Positions 35,219-46,873 of a stretch of 64,000 nucleotides of DNA are shown piece after piece. The notes under the pieces are model-generated. The model worked only from the letters and a program-made list of their open reading frames with translations. It ran no database searches and was not told the DNA's origin. This DNA is from Escallonia rubra. Taxonomy: Eukaryota > Streptophyta > Magnoliopsida > Escalloniales > Escalloniaceae. Each line of letters begins with the position of its first letter. Positions within the stretch are counted from its first letter, which is position 1. The stretch covers positions 186,001 through 250,000 of the forward strand of contig JAVXUO010002192.1 in the NCBI GenBank assembly GCA_033065855.1. The letters are read 5' to 3'. Both the position numbers and the translations under genes were made by a program.

Positions 35219-38200
35219 TGTGAGACCCTGAAAATACCAAAAATTAATCTAACCATGAATTAGATTAATTAAGGGGGGTTATTCTTATTAGTGGAATTAT
35301 TTTAGTGAAAATTAAGTGTTAGGGATTTAAATAAGGGGTTAGTGTGGCCTTGGGGGTCAAAATGCAAAATTGGAAAATTAGGGGGCAAAAATGTAATTTT
35401 GGAAATTTTGATGAGTGGCATGCAAAGTGTCATAGGGGAGGAAAAAATTTAAAGAATGATGACACATCCTACTTTAAAAAGGGTGACTAAGCATTGGTTA
35501 AAAAAAAGAAAAAGAATAGGATAATGTGGATGTAAGTAAAAAGGGGAAAGAAACAAAGAGGAAAAAAGGAAGAGGTGAATAGTGTCCAAAACAAAATAAG
35601 GGAGGAAGAAAGAAGAGAAAACGAGAGAGGAAAAGGGGAGAGAGAAGAAGGAAGATAAAGGAAAGAACTATCAAACCCAAGATGGGGTAATCCCTCTCTC
35701 TAATGTAATTGTTAGATTTGCATTAATTACGTGTGATTTTTTTTTTGGGGGGGGGGGAGATGAACCATTGTGTGTGTGTGAGTGTGGGCAATGGGGTGAC
35801 GGGATCGGGATAGTGATGGAAGGTGAAAAGGGAAAGGGGTAGTGGGGTAGCTACTAGGGAAAGTGAAAGAGGCGGGTGAGTCTTTGAGGGGGGAACACTA
35901 TGGGCTGTGTGCAGGCGTAGCACACTGATGCTATGACAGCAGTGTTGCTGCGTTTGGGGTGTTGGAGAATGGTGGAAAAGGGGTAGGGAGGGGGTGGTGA
36001 GGTGGTGTGGGGAAAGAGGGAGGGTGATAGGAGGGGTGAAATTAGGAAGAGGGAGATGGTGGAGGACTGAAAGAGGAGGGGGGAGGCCACGACAGTAGCA
36101 GTAGTAGCAGCAGCAGCTGGGCTGCTGCTACTAGGGTGCTATGACAGAAGGGGGATGGGGAGGATTGGGGGGGTGTCAATGGGGAGGGTGAGTTTATGCG
36201 TGCATTAGGGTGGGAAATGAGGGAAATTGAAGGGGAGGGGGGGAAGGTCCATGACAGTGAAGGGGGGGGGGAGTGAGAGCCTCGGCAGGGGCACGAGGGG
36301 GAGGGGCGGGGAGGGGCGAACGAAGAAGTGTAGGAGTGAATAATGTGGGTTTTCATTCAAATATTAGGTGAATAGTGACTGTAATCGTCATTAAAGGTAG
36401 CTAGGTTAATTCATTCCATTAATCGAATTTTTTTAAAATAGGTCAGGACAGATTTAGACAAAGTACAAGAAAAGACCCCAGTTATTTTGAAAGACCTATA
36501 CTGTAGAAAATTTTCAAATTTTTCTGAGGTCGGAAAAGGGGTTAACGGATGTAGTTATTGTGAAACTTTATGGTAAATTTAAAAATAGCAAACTAATGTG
36601 GTTTCGGGTAAAAAATTTATGAGGACCCTAAGATGCTGAGATGTTCTATTTCCTAAAATTTCATGACGTTTTGAAGTCGATAGCTATTTTTGGCCGAACA
36701 GACTTTTAAGTGCTTGGTCCGGACACCGGATCAAGATTTTCAGGCAAAAATTTCCTAAACAACCTTTTTTGTTCAAAATTGACTTCAGGATGCTTAAAAT
36801 AATGTTTTAAAGTATTTTTGAGATTTTTTCGATGCCAGTGATCCCCACGCGGGGGGGTTGGGGGTAGGGGCATTTCGGTAATTTTTCACCCAAAGGGGTT
36901 ATTTTGGTACAAAATTTTTTGAATGACTTTTTGGTGCAGGAAGGGGTGTAGGACATCGGAAAATGTGTTTTCAAGAAGATTTGGGGTATCAGGGTGGTAG
37001 TGACCACTAAGGGGTATTTTGGTAATTTGCCACATTGAGAGGTATTCTGGTAATTTTTCCTATAAAAATTTTCGAGGGACTTTTTTGTGCGGAAATGGAT
37101 GTAATACATCTAAAAAGTGGTTTGGAAGCGGTTTTAAGGTGTGGGTGGTGTAGCGGCCATTAGGGAGTATTTTGGTAATTTGTCATGTTGGCGCTAACTC
37201 TCGGTAACACGTGTAATTTGGCGTCTGGAGTGGAGGAAAGTGAGAAATGGTGTTATTACGCCTAAATAAGGGTGTTTTTTTAAGCGCCAATGTGCAAATA
37301 AGGCTATGTTAAAGATCCGATTATCGGATCTGGTTAACTAGTTGTCGTAAGATGCTAAGAACCGTTAAATGGGAAGGGGTAGAATAAAGAGTGCATGTAT
37401 GTTTGAATGATATCGGATGAGCATGCTATTATTTGACTAGGTTGATCCCGCTCGTTGTAATCAAAGGTTGGGAGTCGATAACCTCTTCAGCCAAAGGCCA
37501 ATCAGGTAAGGACAATGTGATTCTGATATGCTAATTCATTGTTTCGATTATCATGCCATGTTGATGACGTTTTTGTTAGACTCTTGTTGTTATGATTGAC
37601 ACTGGTAGTCAATATATCCGGTATTCATTTATTTGAATTATATTGTCGAGGACTTAAAGTAGAATAATTTTCCTTAGTGCACCCCTTTGATGAAGTTTGG
37701 TAAGAATAATTTGTGTCCTAGTATGCTATGATTTTATTTGATTAGCATACATGTGTTGATGATGATATTACGTAGGGGTTATTGTGTTGTTTTTTGTGAG
37801 ATGTCCGCAACTATTGTGTAACGCCCCCAGAAATCAGAAGCTCCGTCGCCCTGAACTCCCGGGTCGTTAACCTACCGGATCACATTAAGCCTGTCAAAAC
37901 TGTTCACTAACTCATACTTCAGAACATTTAATCCGATACCAACTCAAATTCTTCAAATACAAGCTTTCAGAACTGCTTAAACTTGGTATATTAAAACCTA
38001 GGATGTTTACAACTCGAGTCCTTATAGAATGAGTTGGCAATAGTGACCCACGCAGGGGTCTCACTACACAGTAGTGGTGGGCTCACCGGAATCTCACACA
38101 AACTTTATCCCTTTCCCGAACATGCTACAACTGATCATCACTTGTAGAAGGGAATCAAACGAAGGGTGAGCTTTTGAGAGCTCAGTAAGGTCGTACAAGG

Positions 38201-39245
38201 ACCAACTAAAGAATTACAAAACGATTCCAAGAATCCAACTGACAAAGATTTCCAGAATACTTCAAACGGTTAAAAACTCAATGATATCCAAATAGAATCA
38301 AAATTCATCATAAATAAATACCAAAACAGACAAATACAATCAAGATGGGTTTCAAACCGATCAATAAAATATCATCTTCAAAGCCATAATTCCAAAATAT
38401 GATGATGGTTTTCCAAAGGATTTCAAAACGTACATAGATCATCTGAGACAGTTCCTTCCAAAATACACTGAAGATTTCTCAAAAAGATCTCAACACGAGC
38501 ATAAATTATTGCAGAGAATACTTTTCAGTCATTTCCGTAGCAGTCACGGCAATATACAGAATAGAAAAAAATAAAAAATCAACGCAATGCCATTCCGGCA
38601 AGGTAACCGAGTGTACACATGCATGATGTACCAGAATAATTACTAGTCCACTTAGGTACTAGCCTGCGTTTCTTGCAGGATTCAGACCAGCCTTATTACT
38701 CCCTCCCACAGAACGGAAACCCAGGTCAACACAGAAAAATCAACAATATCAATGAGCGTTAACATAAGCTCAACTCACCAGAATCAGATCGGATTTTAAT
38801 AACCGTAACATACCGAATAAGTCATCATTCGAAATTCCAGAAGAAAATCACAAATAAATAGTAAAACGATTGCGAATAGTTATCGAATTTAGGCACAACA
38901 ATTCGGAAGAATGGATACAACAATTATCAGATTTGCTCAGCATGCAATACACGCGAGCATCATAAAGATTTCCAAATAATCGATTCAAGTTCAACATTAG
39001 GGTTTTCGGGGCAATAACATGTTGATATCAATGCATAATTCAGAATTCGGCATTATCCATAAGTATATCAAATGAGTACTTATGAGTACGAGTTATCAAA
39101 ATAAGGGATCGGACGAAAGTCTTTACCCAGGGTTCAGATAGAATCCATTACCTAGATCCGCAGCTAAACTATTTAACCGAAAGTCTTTAACTTCAACCTA
39201 AATGGAATAATCGAATCATTAGAATACAAACTATAGCAAAATATT

Positions 39246-39250
39246 ATAAC
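39246..39250. repeat. target-site duplication of H, left copy (ATAAC)
   Basis: ATAAC at 39246-39250 and again at 49632-49636. Joining AATATTATAAC to TTAATAGGGACTCAC recreates the uninterrupted sequence seen in J at 59900 (ATTATAACTTAATATGGACT). Confidence 0.95.
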
Positions 39251-39398
39251 TGATGCCAATGAAAGTGGGTTCGTACTTACGTAGAGGTGCCACAAAGGCT
39301 GCAATCCGTGTCAGCTTCCAAGTATGCAAAGTGAGAGACAGCAAGGACGGAGTAAGGGCTGAGAGCAAGGCTTCCCAGACAGGCCGTGAGGAATGGCA

Positions 39399-39597
39399 GT
39401 GCTGCGAAGGCAAGGCTAAGACGAACAGGGCCGGCAGTCGATAGTCCAAGTCAGGGTCCGAGTCGAGGTCCAATGTTACGATCTTAAGCTATGTCCAATT
39501 TTATGTTTCTCTCTCTAGAATCCAAGAGCTCTCCAAATCTAGAGTGAGAAAGTGATTTTTGTGAGAATGAAGAAGAAGTCCCTTTTTTGAGTTGTAA
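39399..39597 (-). other. LTR segment present in the 3' LTR, deleted from the 5' LTR of H
   Basis: After GAATGGCA (39391-39398) the 3' LTR has about 199 bp that the 5' LTR lacks: there GAATGGCA is joined directly to AGTTCACTATTTATAG (46860-46883). In the direction of transcription the missing part begins just after the TATA box and covers the expected start site and leader. Confidence 0.9.
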
Positions 39598-39603
39598 AGT
39601 TCA

Positions 39604-39613
39604 CTATTTATAG
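39604..39613 (-). promoter_or_regulatory. TATA box, H 3' LTR
   Basis: CTATAAATAG on the minus strand, an excellent plant TATA box. Counterpart at 46874-46883. Confidence 0.75.
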
Positions 39614-40080
39614 AAAACAATGTGCTTATGTCATAAAGTGCCACATGTCGTCCCCTGGGAGTGACACGTCACCAGGGGGGTTCCAAAATACCGGTTCTCC
39701 GTTAGACTGCCGGTTCCCAAATTTGCGTTGCCTGCCTCGCACAGCGTCGCTCTACCTGTCTGAGAAGACTGACCACACCGCGGTATGATCAGAGTAAACC
39801 CGTTGCCCCAGCCACCAATCCAAGCCCTTACTGAATCCCACAAGGTGCGTCAAGAGACGCACAGAGAACCTGACACTGGTGAGGGTTACCCCTGTAGCCA
39901 ACTGCCAGGCGGACTAGGCGCGATGCCCTCCAAGGACCTGCTCCCGTCCCGGAGTGACCCGGGGGTCATTGCCCTGGTGGTGTCGACGATCAATGGTAAC
40001 ATGAGCGGACATGGTCGCAGCTCAGTGCTCCGAGTCCGTGGCGAGGGGTCCTCGTACCGGAGCCTCCTGTGACTGTGACG

Positions 40081-40375
40081 GCGATGGCTATGAGGTTGTG
40101 AGCCCATCCCGGTATGGGGCCGAAGCCCCCCTTGTGATTGAGACGGCGATGGCTATAAGGTTGTGAGCCCATCCCGGTACGAGGCCGAAGCCCCCTTGTG
40201 ATTGAGACGGCGATGGCTATAAGGTTGTGAGCCCATCCCGGTACGAGGGCCGAAGCCCCCCTGGTGATTGAGACGACGATGGCTATAAGGTTGTGAGCCC
40301 ATCCCGGTACGAGGCCGAAGCCCCCCTTTTGATTGAGACGGCGATGGCTATAAGGTTGTGAGCTCATCCCGGTAG
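40081..40375. repeat. 65-bp tandem array A in H 3' LTR (about 4.5 units)
   Basis: Units begin GATGGCTATAAGGTTGTGAG and include CCATCCCGGTACGAGGCCG and AAGCCCCCCTTTTGATTGAG. Four full units and one partial. The sister LTR has about 7.5. Confidence 0.95.
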
Positions 40376-40423
40376 TATGCAACATGATTGTGGCGCATGA
40401 GCGCGGTGCTTATAGCACGAGAC

Positions 40424-40740
40424 AATACCTGGTGCCTGGGGCACGTGTTGTAAAAGTGGTGCGGCGACGATCGTCGCGAAGCAATACTTGGTGCCGGGGC
40501 ACGTATCATGAGAATGGCGCAAGGGCGCGTCGACGAACGTCGCGGAGCAATACTTGGTGCCGGGGCACGTATCATGAGAATGGCGCAAGGGCGCGGCGAC
40601 GAACGTCGCGGAGCAACACTTGGTGCCGGGGCACGTATCATGAGAATGGCGCAAGGGTGCGGCGACGAACGTCACGGAGCAATATTTGGTACCGGGGCAC
40701 GTATTACGAGAATGGCGCACGGGCGCTCGTCGGGTGTCCC
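40424..40740. repeat. 65-bp tandem array B in H 3' LTR (5 units)
   Basis: Units contain CAATACTTGGTGCCGGGGCA, ATCATGAGAATGGCGCAAGG and the hairpin-forming GCGACGAACGTCGC. The sister LTR has six. Confidence 0.95.
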
Positions 40741-41059
40741 GAAGACAGGATGTGAGCTAAGTGTACCTGTCATAACAAGATAATGAATGCAACATGCAGT
40801 AGTGACAAAGTTGGGGAGTGATGGTATGCGGTTGTTAACGACGGGTTTTTCGGTGGTAGCGTGCGACTTTGGGTGACGGGCATCGCGAGAGCGGTGCGCG
40901 GTCACGGACGACAGACATCCCAAGGTTGATGCACGACGGACGTCGTGAGGTTGATGCACGACGAACGTCGCGAGGTTGATGTACGAACGTCTGTGATCAT
41001 CGCGGAGGTGCAAAGACTCGAGAAAACAAGTGCGCGCGGGAGGGGAGACCATTGGCCAA

Positions 41060-41930
41060 AATGGGGGGAAGGCCAAGGCTAACCCCTCGTGGAGGCCGAG
41101 GCCGACCCCCTAGGCATGGGGAAGGCCGAGGCCGACCCCCTGGGGTTAGCCAAGGCCAAATGGCCAACTCCCATGAAGGAGCCCAAGGCCATTCCCCCCT
41201 CTTGGTGAACTTCGGGCGCGCCGACGGTAGGTGGTTTGATGAGCAAAGACAAATCCGAAAGTTGCATTCTGACAAGCGTTTCGACTTGAATTGTACCTAC
41301 ATGACGAATGAGCTGTCAAAGTTACGTGCAAAGCGTACGAAGTGAAAAAGTGCAAAAAGGGGTTGCGTAGAGGGGTGAACCACTGGGGGAAAATGGCCAA
41401 GGCCAAGCCCTCCAGGAGGCCGAGACTGACCCCCATGGCCTGGGGAAGGCCGAGGCCGACTCCCTGGGGTTGGCCAAGGTCATTTGGCCATCTTCCATTT
41501 TTCGGAGCCCAAGGCTACTTCTCCTTTTGCGAACTTTGGGTGCGCCGTCGGTAGGTGTTTTGATAAGCAATGATGAATCCAGAAGTTGTGTTATGACGAG
41601 CACGTTGCCAAGAATCATACCCACATAGCGATCAAGGTGTCAAGGTTACGTACAAAGCGTACGAGGGGAAAGAAGTACGAAAAAGGGGTATGCAGGAAAG
41701 GGGTGAACCACCGGGGGAAAGTGGCCAAGGCCAAGCCCCCCAGGAGGCCGAGGCCGACCCCTATGGCCTGGGGAAGGCCGAGGCCGACCCCCTGGGGTTG
41801 GCCAAGGCCATTTTCCCCCTTGACCCCGTTTCTCCAAATGCGCCGTCGGCCGATATTTTTGATGAAAAGGTGTTTGGATGGTCTCGGCGTGACGATCGCG
41901 CTAGCGTTAGTGACGTCGACGTGAAATAAA
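41060..41930. repeat. ~315-bp tandem units with GGCCGAGGCC blocks, H 3' LTR
   Basis: Three diverged units, with blocks near 41090, 41400 and 41735: AGGCCGAGGCCGACCCCCT and GGGGTTGGCCAAGGCC, followed by a conserved GTGCGCCGTCGGTAGGTG-like segment and a GTACAAAGCGTACGA-like segment. The same arrangement is at 48595-49460. Confidence 0.85.
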
Positions 41931-42100
41931 ATGACTAAGTCACGCACGAAGCACGCGGAACGAGAAAAACACGTGTCTTGGGCGCGCGGGCGCTAACAGG
42001 TTTGATTTGTTGGAAAATTGACCGTTGACAATGTCGACGTGTTCGCGTGAAATAGGACTCCTATTGGGCCCTTGGGTATGACCAGAATAGGTTGGGAACA

Positions 42101-42113
42101 TAAGCCCCTTGCG
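42101..42113 (-). promoter_or_regulatory. element H polypurine tract (probable)
   Basis: The minus strand reads CGCAAGGGGCTTA immediately before the 3' LTR start TGTTCCC. It is short and impure for a polypurine tract, so the call is tentative. Confidence 0.45.
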
Positions 42114-42226
42114 TGTGGTGTGCGCGGAGGGGCAACCCGAGCGGGCACCGCACACATAAACACTTAGCAAGATTTTGATGTTGTTTGGCCGACGAGTTGT
42201 ATGTCGTCAATGCATGATGATGAAGA

Positions 42227-42584
42227 GTAGGTGGCTCGAGCCATCTCGTGCACCACCTACGAAAGCTTGGAATGATTGGGGGTTGAGACAAAGGCACGAT
42301 GATAGGGCGCAGGGGCACCAGCATGTAAACGACACCCGGGCGACGGACGACGAATGTCGCGGAGACGTCACCCGGGCAATGGGCGACAAGCGTCACGAAG
42401 TTGGCGCATGGGCACTGGCGACGGGGTCATGGAGACGGCGCCCAGGCGATGGGCGACGAGCGTCGCGGAGACGGCGCACGGGCGCTGGCGACGGGGGTCA
42501 CGGGGACGGCGCCCGGGCGACTAATGACGAATGTCGAATAATGAGTTGGAGTAGGTGGTTCGAGCTACCTCGCGTACCACCTAC
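42227..42584. repeat. two hairpin motifs in H internal region
   Basis: GTAGGTGG (42227-42234) pairs with CCACCTAC (42253-42260), and GTAGGTGG (42551-42558) with CCACCTAC (42577-42584). The first encloses the palindrome TGGCTCGAGCCA. A third relative, GGCTCGAGCC with a CACCACGTAC arm, lies near 44600. Between the first two are degenerate GACGAGCGTCGCGGAGACG-type units. Confidence 0.75.
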
Positions 42585-42879
42585 CAAGGATGTTGATGTC
42601 GGAGGACATCGTCACATGGGACGTGATCAAATTTGCAAAAAAAATCTAAGTGTATGAAATGTGTAGGGGCGCGTTGTGGGCGCGATCGGGAGTCGCGATG
42701 CCGGGGCAGTCCACGACGGGCGCATGTGCTCGAGCAATGCACGTTGGTCTATGTTGCAATTTTTTTTTTTTTGAAGTTGCCAGCCTTGGATGTCGGTGTT
42801 CGGTCGTTGGGTGAATGTGGGCAAGCCGAAGTATGTATGGGTTGTCGGCCGAGAGGTCCGCCGTGGTGAGAAAGGTGAG

Positions 42880-44250
42880 AGGGGGGTGGTTGTGGTGTGT
42901 ATGAAGTAAAGACAATAGGTAGTGATGGGAGAGGGAAGAGTAGAAAAAAACTAAGTATGGATTTTGGGGGTGTGTGAGGGGAGAGTAATGTAAGGAAGAT
43001 AGAATGATGTTTAACTTTGGGAGTTAAGAAAGAAAGGAAAAAAAATACAAGTGTTGATTTGGGGAGGAAATGAAGGAAGTGAGGAGGAAGGGAATTAATG
43101 GGGAAATGATAAGAGATAGAAGGAGGGGGGGTCGGCCTTGGTCGAGGCATGGGGGTTGGCCTTGGTGAGGGGAGTGTAAGGGAAGTGTGGTGTTGTAAGA
43201 GAAAATGGAAGAGGGAGAGAGTGGCCTTGGATGTTGGGATATGAGGGAGTTGTGATTGGAGGGAAGAAGTAATGAGAAATTTAATGAGGAAGAGTGGAAT
43301 GGGTAAAGAAAGAGAGAGTGGCCGTGAGGGATGAGGGGGAGTGAGTGGTGATTGGTTAAGGTGAAAGAAAGAGGGAGAGAGATTGAGGTGAAAGATGGGG
43401 AAATTATATGTGGGTCTTTCATGAGAGAGAGAGAGAGGATAATGAGAGTGATTGGAGAGAGGAGTGAGAAGGGTGAGTGAATGAAGAGGGGAGAGGGGGT
43501 CGGCCTTGGTGAGGGGTTGGGGAGGCCGAGGCCGAAGGTGTTGGTGTGGGAAAATGGGGGAGGGATTGTAGGGGGAAATGATGAGAGTGAAGTAAGGTGA
43601 AAGGGGGGGATTAATGTGAGTGGGAGATAGGGTGTAATGATGAGTGAAAAGGAAGAGAAGTAAGGGGGATGGTGGGAGAACCCACGTGAGGGTGAAAAAG
43701 AAGAGTGTGTTGGGTGGGTTAATGAGTATAAGAGAGAGAAAGTGTGTAAGAGAGTGTAAGAAAGAGAGAGAGAGAGAGAGTGTGTAAAGTGGGGAAATTG
43801 GGGGATGTTGTCTCTGGTAGAGAGAGAAGAGTAGGAAGTGTGTGAAATGGGTGATGTGAAGGAAGAAAGAGAAAAAGTAAAAAGTGATGGGAGGGAGAGA
43901 AAAAGGAAGAGAGAGAAAGGGAGAGAGGGAATTAAAATTGGGAAGAGAGAATGGGGAAGACCCACATGGAGGGGTGGGATGGAGGCTGCTCGAATTTGGG
44001 GCTGCCCAGAAAAACTTTTTTTTTTTGTTGGCCTTCATAAGGAGAGGGAACCCCCAATGACTTTTTTTCATAATGCACAAGAAGAGAATGAGAGAAGTGG
44101 GATGGTGGAAGTATGAAATTTTGTTCCATAAAATGGAGAAAGAAGTGATGTGTGAAGTGGGGAAAGGGTGATGGGGTGTTGGATGGTGATGGAGGAGAGG
44201 AAAATGAAGGTATAGAGAGAGTGATGAGAGCATGAATGTGGGGAGTAGTG
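42880..44250. repeat. 1.37-kb purine-rich tract (pyrimidine-rich on the H sense strand)
   Basis: The plus strand is almost all G and A, with GAGAGA and GGGGAA runs. It includes two GTCGGCCTTGG blocks (43131 and 43500) that echo the LTR repeat. Lack of purines on the minus strand leaves a 494-codon frame without stops, which I do not regard as a gene. Confidence 0.8.
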
Positions 44251-44299
44251 GGAAGATGAAAAGCTTGAAAAAAATTTCTAAGTGTTGAAATTTTTTTTT

Positions 44300-44545
44300 T
44301 TGAGTTCGGGCAAGGATGCTAAGGGGAGGCCGTTAAGGGTGGTGACCCGGCCGTGAAAAATGAATTTTTTTTTTATAAGTGTTGGGCTCAGACAAGGATG
44401 CCGAGGGAGACCGCTGAGGATGATCATCGATGACCGGTTGCGGAAAAAATGAAAATTTTTCTAAGTGTTGTGCTGGGACAAGGATGCCGAGGAAGACCGC
44501 TGAGGATGATCATCGATGACCGGTTGCGAAAAAAATGAAATTTTT
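44300..44545. repeat. short direct repeats downstream of H gag
   Basis: ACAAGGATGCCGAGG, AGACCGCTGAGGATGATCAT and CGATGACCGGTTGCG occur together at 44393-44447 and 44474-44527 (about 81 bp apart). A weaker first copy is at 44309. Confidence 0.85.
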
Positions 44546-44912
44546 TCTAAGTGTCAAGAAAAGTGAATGCAGGATGATATTGCGACCGTAGCAGCGCGGC
44601 TCGAGCCACCCCGCGCACCACGTACCAAGTCATTGCAATGTGAGGCCGAAGGGATTGGGAAGGGGTGAAGCCCCCAAGGGAGTGGGTGATGGCATGAAGG
44701 GTGATATCAAGAGACTTGTGCAAGAGCAATATAACTTGAAAATTTTCTAAGTCTGGAAAATGGAACTTCATTGATAACGAAGGATAGGCAGCATGCCTTG
44801 ATACATGGGTATGACGTACATGGAAACTTGCAAAATGAACGAAAAAATTACAAGTGTGGAAAATGCACTAAGGCATGCCAAGGCTTGGTCGGGTAGGTCA
44901 TATGTCCCGTAC

Positions 44913-46652
44913 TTAGAGTTTGAGCTCTCCGGACGCAATCTTGTCGGCGAAGACAAACTTGAGGCCCCTGCACCACTTGAGGCCATGACCGACCTTCCGA
45001 TGATATGGGCAGCAGTTGTGATGGGCTAAGTCTTCCGGGGTAGGTTCATTGTCGACATTGGGCAGGGTTATGGCATTGTCGTCGATCCATGTCTCGAGGA
45101 GATTTCTAACAGTCTTCAAGTCACACGGGTATTCCGGGGTAGGCATTGGTTGCCCTCTCTTGTCAGGGCGCCTGTCCCTTCCTCGGGACTGACGCTTACG
45201 GTTGTTGTCGTCGTTACTAGCTGCTTCCATCGTCGCGGCCACGACAATATGAGGTTGGGGCTTTGGGGTCTTTGACGGACCGACCGAGTCATAGGTGCGT
45301 TGTGCAGCTTCCTTGAGATGTCTCCAAGACCGAAGCTGGAGGTTTTCAAGGTAGACCCTGTAGGTGTCCTTCATGTTCTTGATGCAAATGGGTACAAGGG
45401 TTTCATCTTTGCTGAAGTCAGTGCACTCCAAGCACTTGTGATGAAATCGCGTAACATAGGTGTTGAGGTCTTCCCCGGGATTCTGGCGGATCCCGGCAAT
45501 GTCAACGATGGTCACACGTTCCGTCTCATAGTGAAACTTGTCAAGGAAGAGCTGGACCATGTCGGACCATGAGTGGATAGTACTGTCAGGAATCTGATGA
45601 TACCAAGAGTAGGCGAGGCCAGTCAGGGACTTGTGAAATTCCCGAAGCTTCAAAGTGTCGTCTTCCCCGTAGTGCTCGAGGGAGCCAGCAAAACGGGTGA
45701 GATGCTCGCGGGCGTTGCCTTCTTTGCCGTTGAACAAGGTGAAGGATGGTTGCTTGTACTTGACAGGGTAGGGCTTAGTAGCGAGGCTGCCAAAGTAGGG
45801 AGCATGACCTGACAGCTTAGAGGGGGAGTGGGGTAAGGATGACTGCTTGAGACGGTGAAGGAGGGCATCTAAGTCATGCTTGGTGACGTACGACGCATGT
45901 GAGGGCTTGTGCCCTGTCGTGATGATCCGAGCACCAGAGCCCCCAGATGATACAACCTGAGGCATTGAGGGGATGACGATGGTAGAGAGGGGTTTGTGGT
46001 GGTGAGCAACTTGTTGGGGCATGGTTTGCACATGGGTAGTGTCAGCTGCTGGAGGCCGGTTGTCAGGAAAGGTCGACTGGAGTAAGCCGGGGGAATGACT
46101 TGTGTTTAGGTTTCGACTAGTTATGTTCGGGTTAGGCTCCATCTCAATTGATTCGTGAGTCTCCGAAGTGCTTCGAGCAAGGGCAAGGCGTGGCGCCGGG
46201 GGCTGAGGTGCCACGAGTCCTACTGTCGAGGGCCCGGAGGACCAAGGCAGCGGTGGTCGCGACACTGGGACCTGAGCAGTATCCAAAACTAGCCCAGGCC
46301 CTGAAGGTTGGATATGAGCAGGAGGGGCCAAACCTGGAGCTTGGGATGACACGGGGTGAGTAATGGGCACAGGGTGCAGAGCTCTAAGGCTTCGGGAAGT
46401 CGGTGATTGTGAAGTCAAGACTTGGATTGATTTTTGCATTTCTAAGATGGTTGTCATAAGAGTGGCTATAGTGGGCAAAAACGGTTGGATGGCCGCATTG
46501 ACTGCAACTTGTATGTCAGGTGCGGTAGTTTGTGGCTGGTCTTGGAGACGCATATCACTAGTCCCTTCTTGTTCGCCGAGGTGATCCTCCTCTTGTACGG
46601 TGTGGGTGAGGCCTTGGCTGGTAGCCCTCGTAACTCTTCGTCGTATAGGCAT
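44913..46652 (-). CDS. gag: element H gag polyprotein (intact, 579 codons)
   Basis: Gag packages retrotransposon RNA into virus-like particles in the cytoplasm. I chose ATG at 46652 (MPIRRRVTRATSQGLTHT). The frame also extends 15 codons upstream to a GTG but without an ATG. The N-terminal ~300 residues are P/S/T-rich and probably disordered, with one helical stretch (IATLMTTILEMQKSIQVL). The gag core (roughly residues 310-470) has YKQPSFTLFNGKEGNAREHL, RFAGSLEHYG, LTGLAYSWYHQI, HSWSDMVQLFLDKFH and TYVTRFHHKCLECTDF. After a basic linker (KRQSRGRDRRPDKRGQ) comes a C-terminal C-x2-H-x4-H-x4-C motif (CPYHRKVGHGLKWC), the knuckle type of Tat/Ogre-like gag proteins. No stop or frameshift interrupts it, unlike every other gag in the window. 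It ends without a protease: stop at 44913. An intact gag in an element without pol suggests selection for gag supply or a very recent insertion. Confidence 0.92.
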   Translation of the reverse strand: MPIRRRVTRATSQGLTHTVQEEDHLGEQEGTSDMRLQDQPQTTAPDIQVAVNAAIQPFLPTIATLMTTILEMQKSIQVLTSQSPTSRSLRALHPVPITHPVSSQAPGLAPPAHIQPSGPGLVLDTAQVPVSRPPLPWSSGPSTVGLVAPQPPAPRLALARSTSETHESIEMEPNPNITSRNLNTSHSPGLLQSTFPDNRPPAADTTHVQTMPQQVAHHHKPLSTIVIPSMPQVVSSGGSGARIITTGHKPSHASYVTKHDLDALLHRLKQSSLPHSPSKLSGHAPYFGSLATKPYPVKYKQPSFTLFNGKEGNAREHLTRFAGSLEHYGEDDTLKLREFHKSLTGLAYSWYHQIPDSTIHSWSDMVQLFLDKFHYETERVTIVDIAGIRQNPGEDLNTYVTRFHHKCLECTDFSKDETLVPICIKNMKDTYRVYLENLQLRSWRHLKEAAQRTYDSVGPSKTPKPQPHIVVAATMEAASNDDNNRKRQSRGRDRRPDKRGQPMPTPEYPCDLKTVRNLLETWIDDNAITLPNVDNEPTPEDLAHHNCCPYHRKVGHGLKWCRGLKFVFADKIASGELKL

Positions 46653-46701
46653 GGAGACTGAGTGCGGAAGATAGACAGACTGCAGTACGATGCTCACCTC
46701 C

Positions 46702-46719
46702 CCAGCGGAGTCGCCAAAA
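46702..46719 (-). promoter_or_regulatory. element H primer-binding site
   Basis: The minus strand reads TTTTGGCGACTCCGCTGGGG directly after the 5' LTR end GGCATCA. GGCGACTCCGCTGGGGA is a known type of plant PBS, and I believe Tat/Ogre elements use tRNA-Arg with a site like this. The tRNA identity should be confirmed by comparison. Confidence 0.75.
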
Positions 46720-46873
46720 TGATGCCAATGAAAGTGGTTTCGTACTTACGTAGAGGTACCACAAAGGCTGCAATCCGTGTCAGCTTCCAAGTATGCAAAG
46801 TGAGAGACAGCAAGGACGGAGTAAGAGCTGAGAGCAAGGCTTCCCAGACAGGCCGTGAGGAATGGCAAGTTCA

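Larger units (their letters stand above)
39251..42100 (-). repeat. element H 3' LTR (2850 bp)
   Basis: Complete copy. It contains a CTATAAATAG TATA box, a 65-bp array A (about 4.5 units), a second 65-bp array B (5 units) and three ~315-bp units with GGCCGAGGCCGACCCC blocks. Confidence 0.95.

Noticed and set aside
41052..41947. Pro/Arg/Gly-rich frames on both strands (also 48582-49655)
   Set aside because: They encode the GGCCGAGGCC repeat of the H LTR in several frames. There is no sign of selection for one frame.
42749..44233. 494-codon open frame, minus strand, Pro/Ser/Leu/His/Phe-rich
   Set aside because: It lies in a nearly pure pyrimidine strand. All stop codons need purines, so long frames arise by composition. 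Two overlapping frames are open as well, and there is no domain or motif.
46653..46697. Upstream extension of H gag by 15 codons
   Set aside because: It would need a GTG start within a few bases of the PBS. The ATG at 46652 gives MPIRRR, a more likely start.
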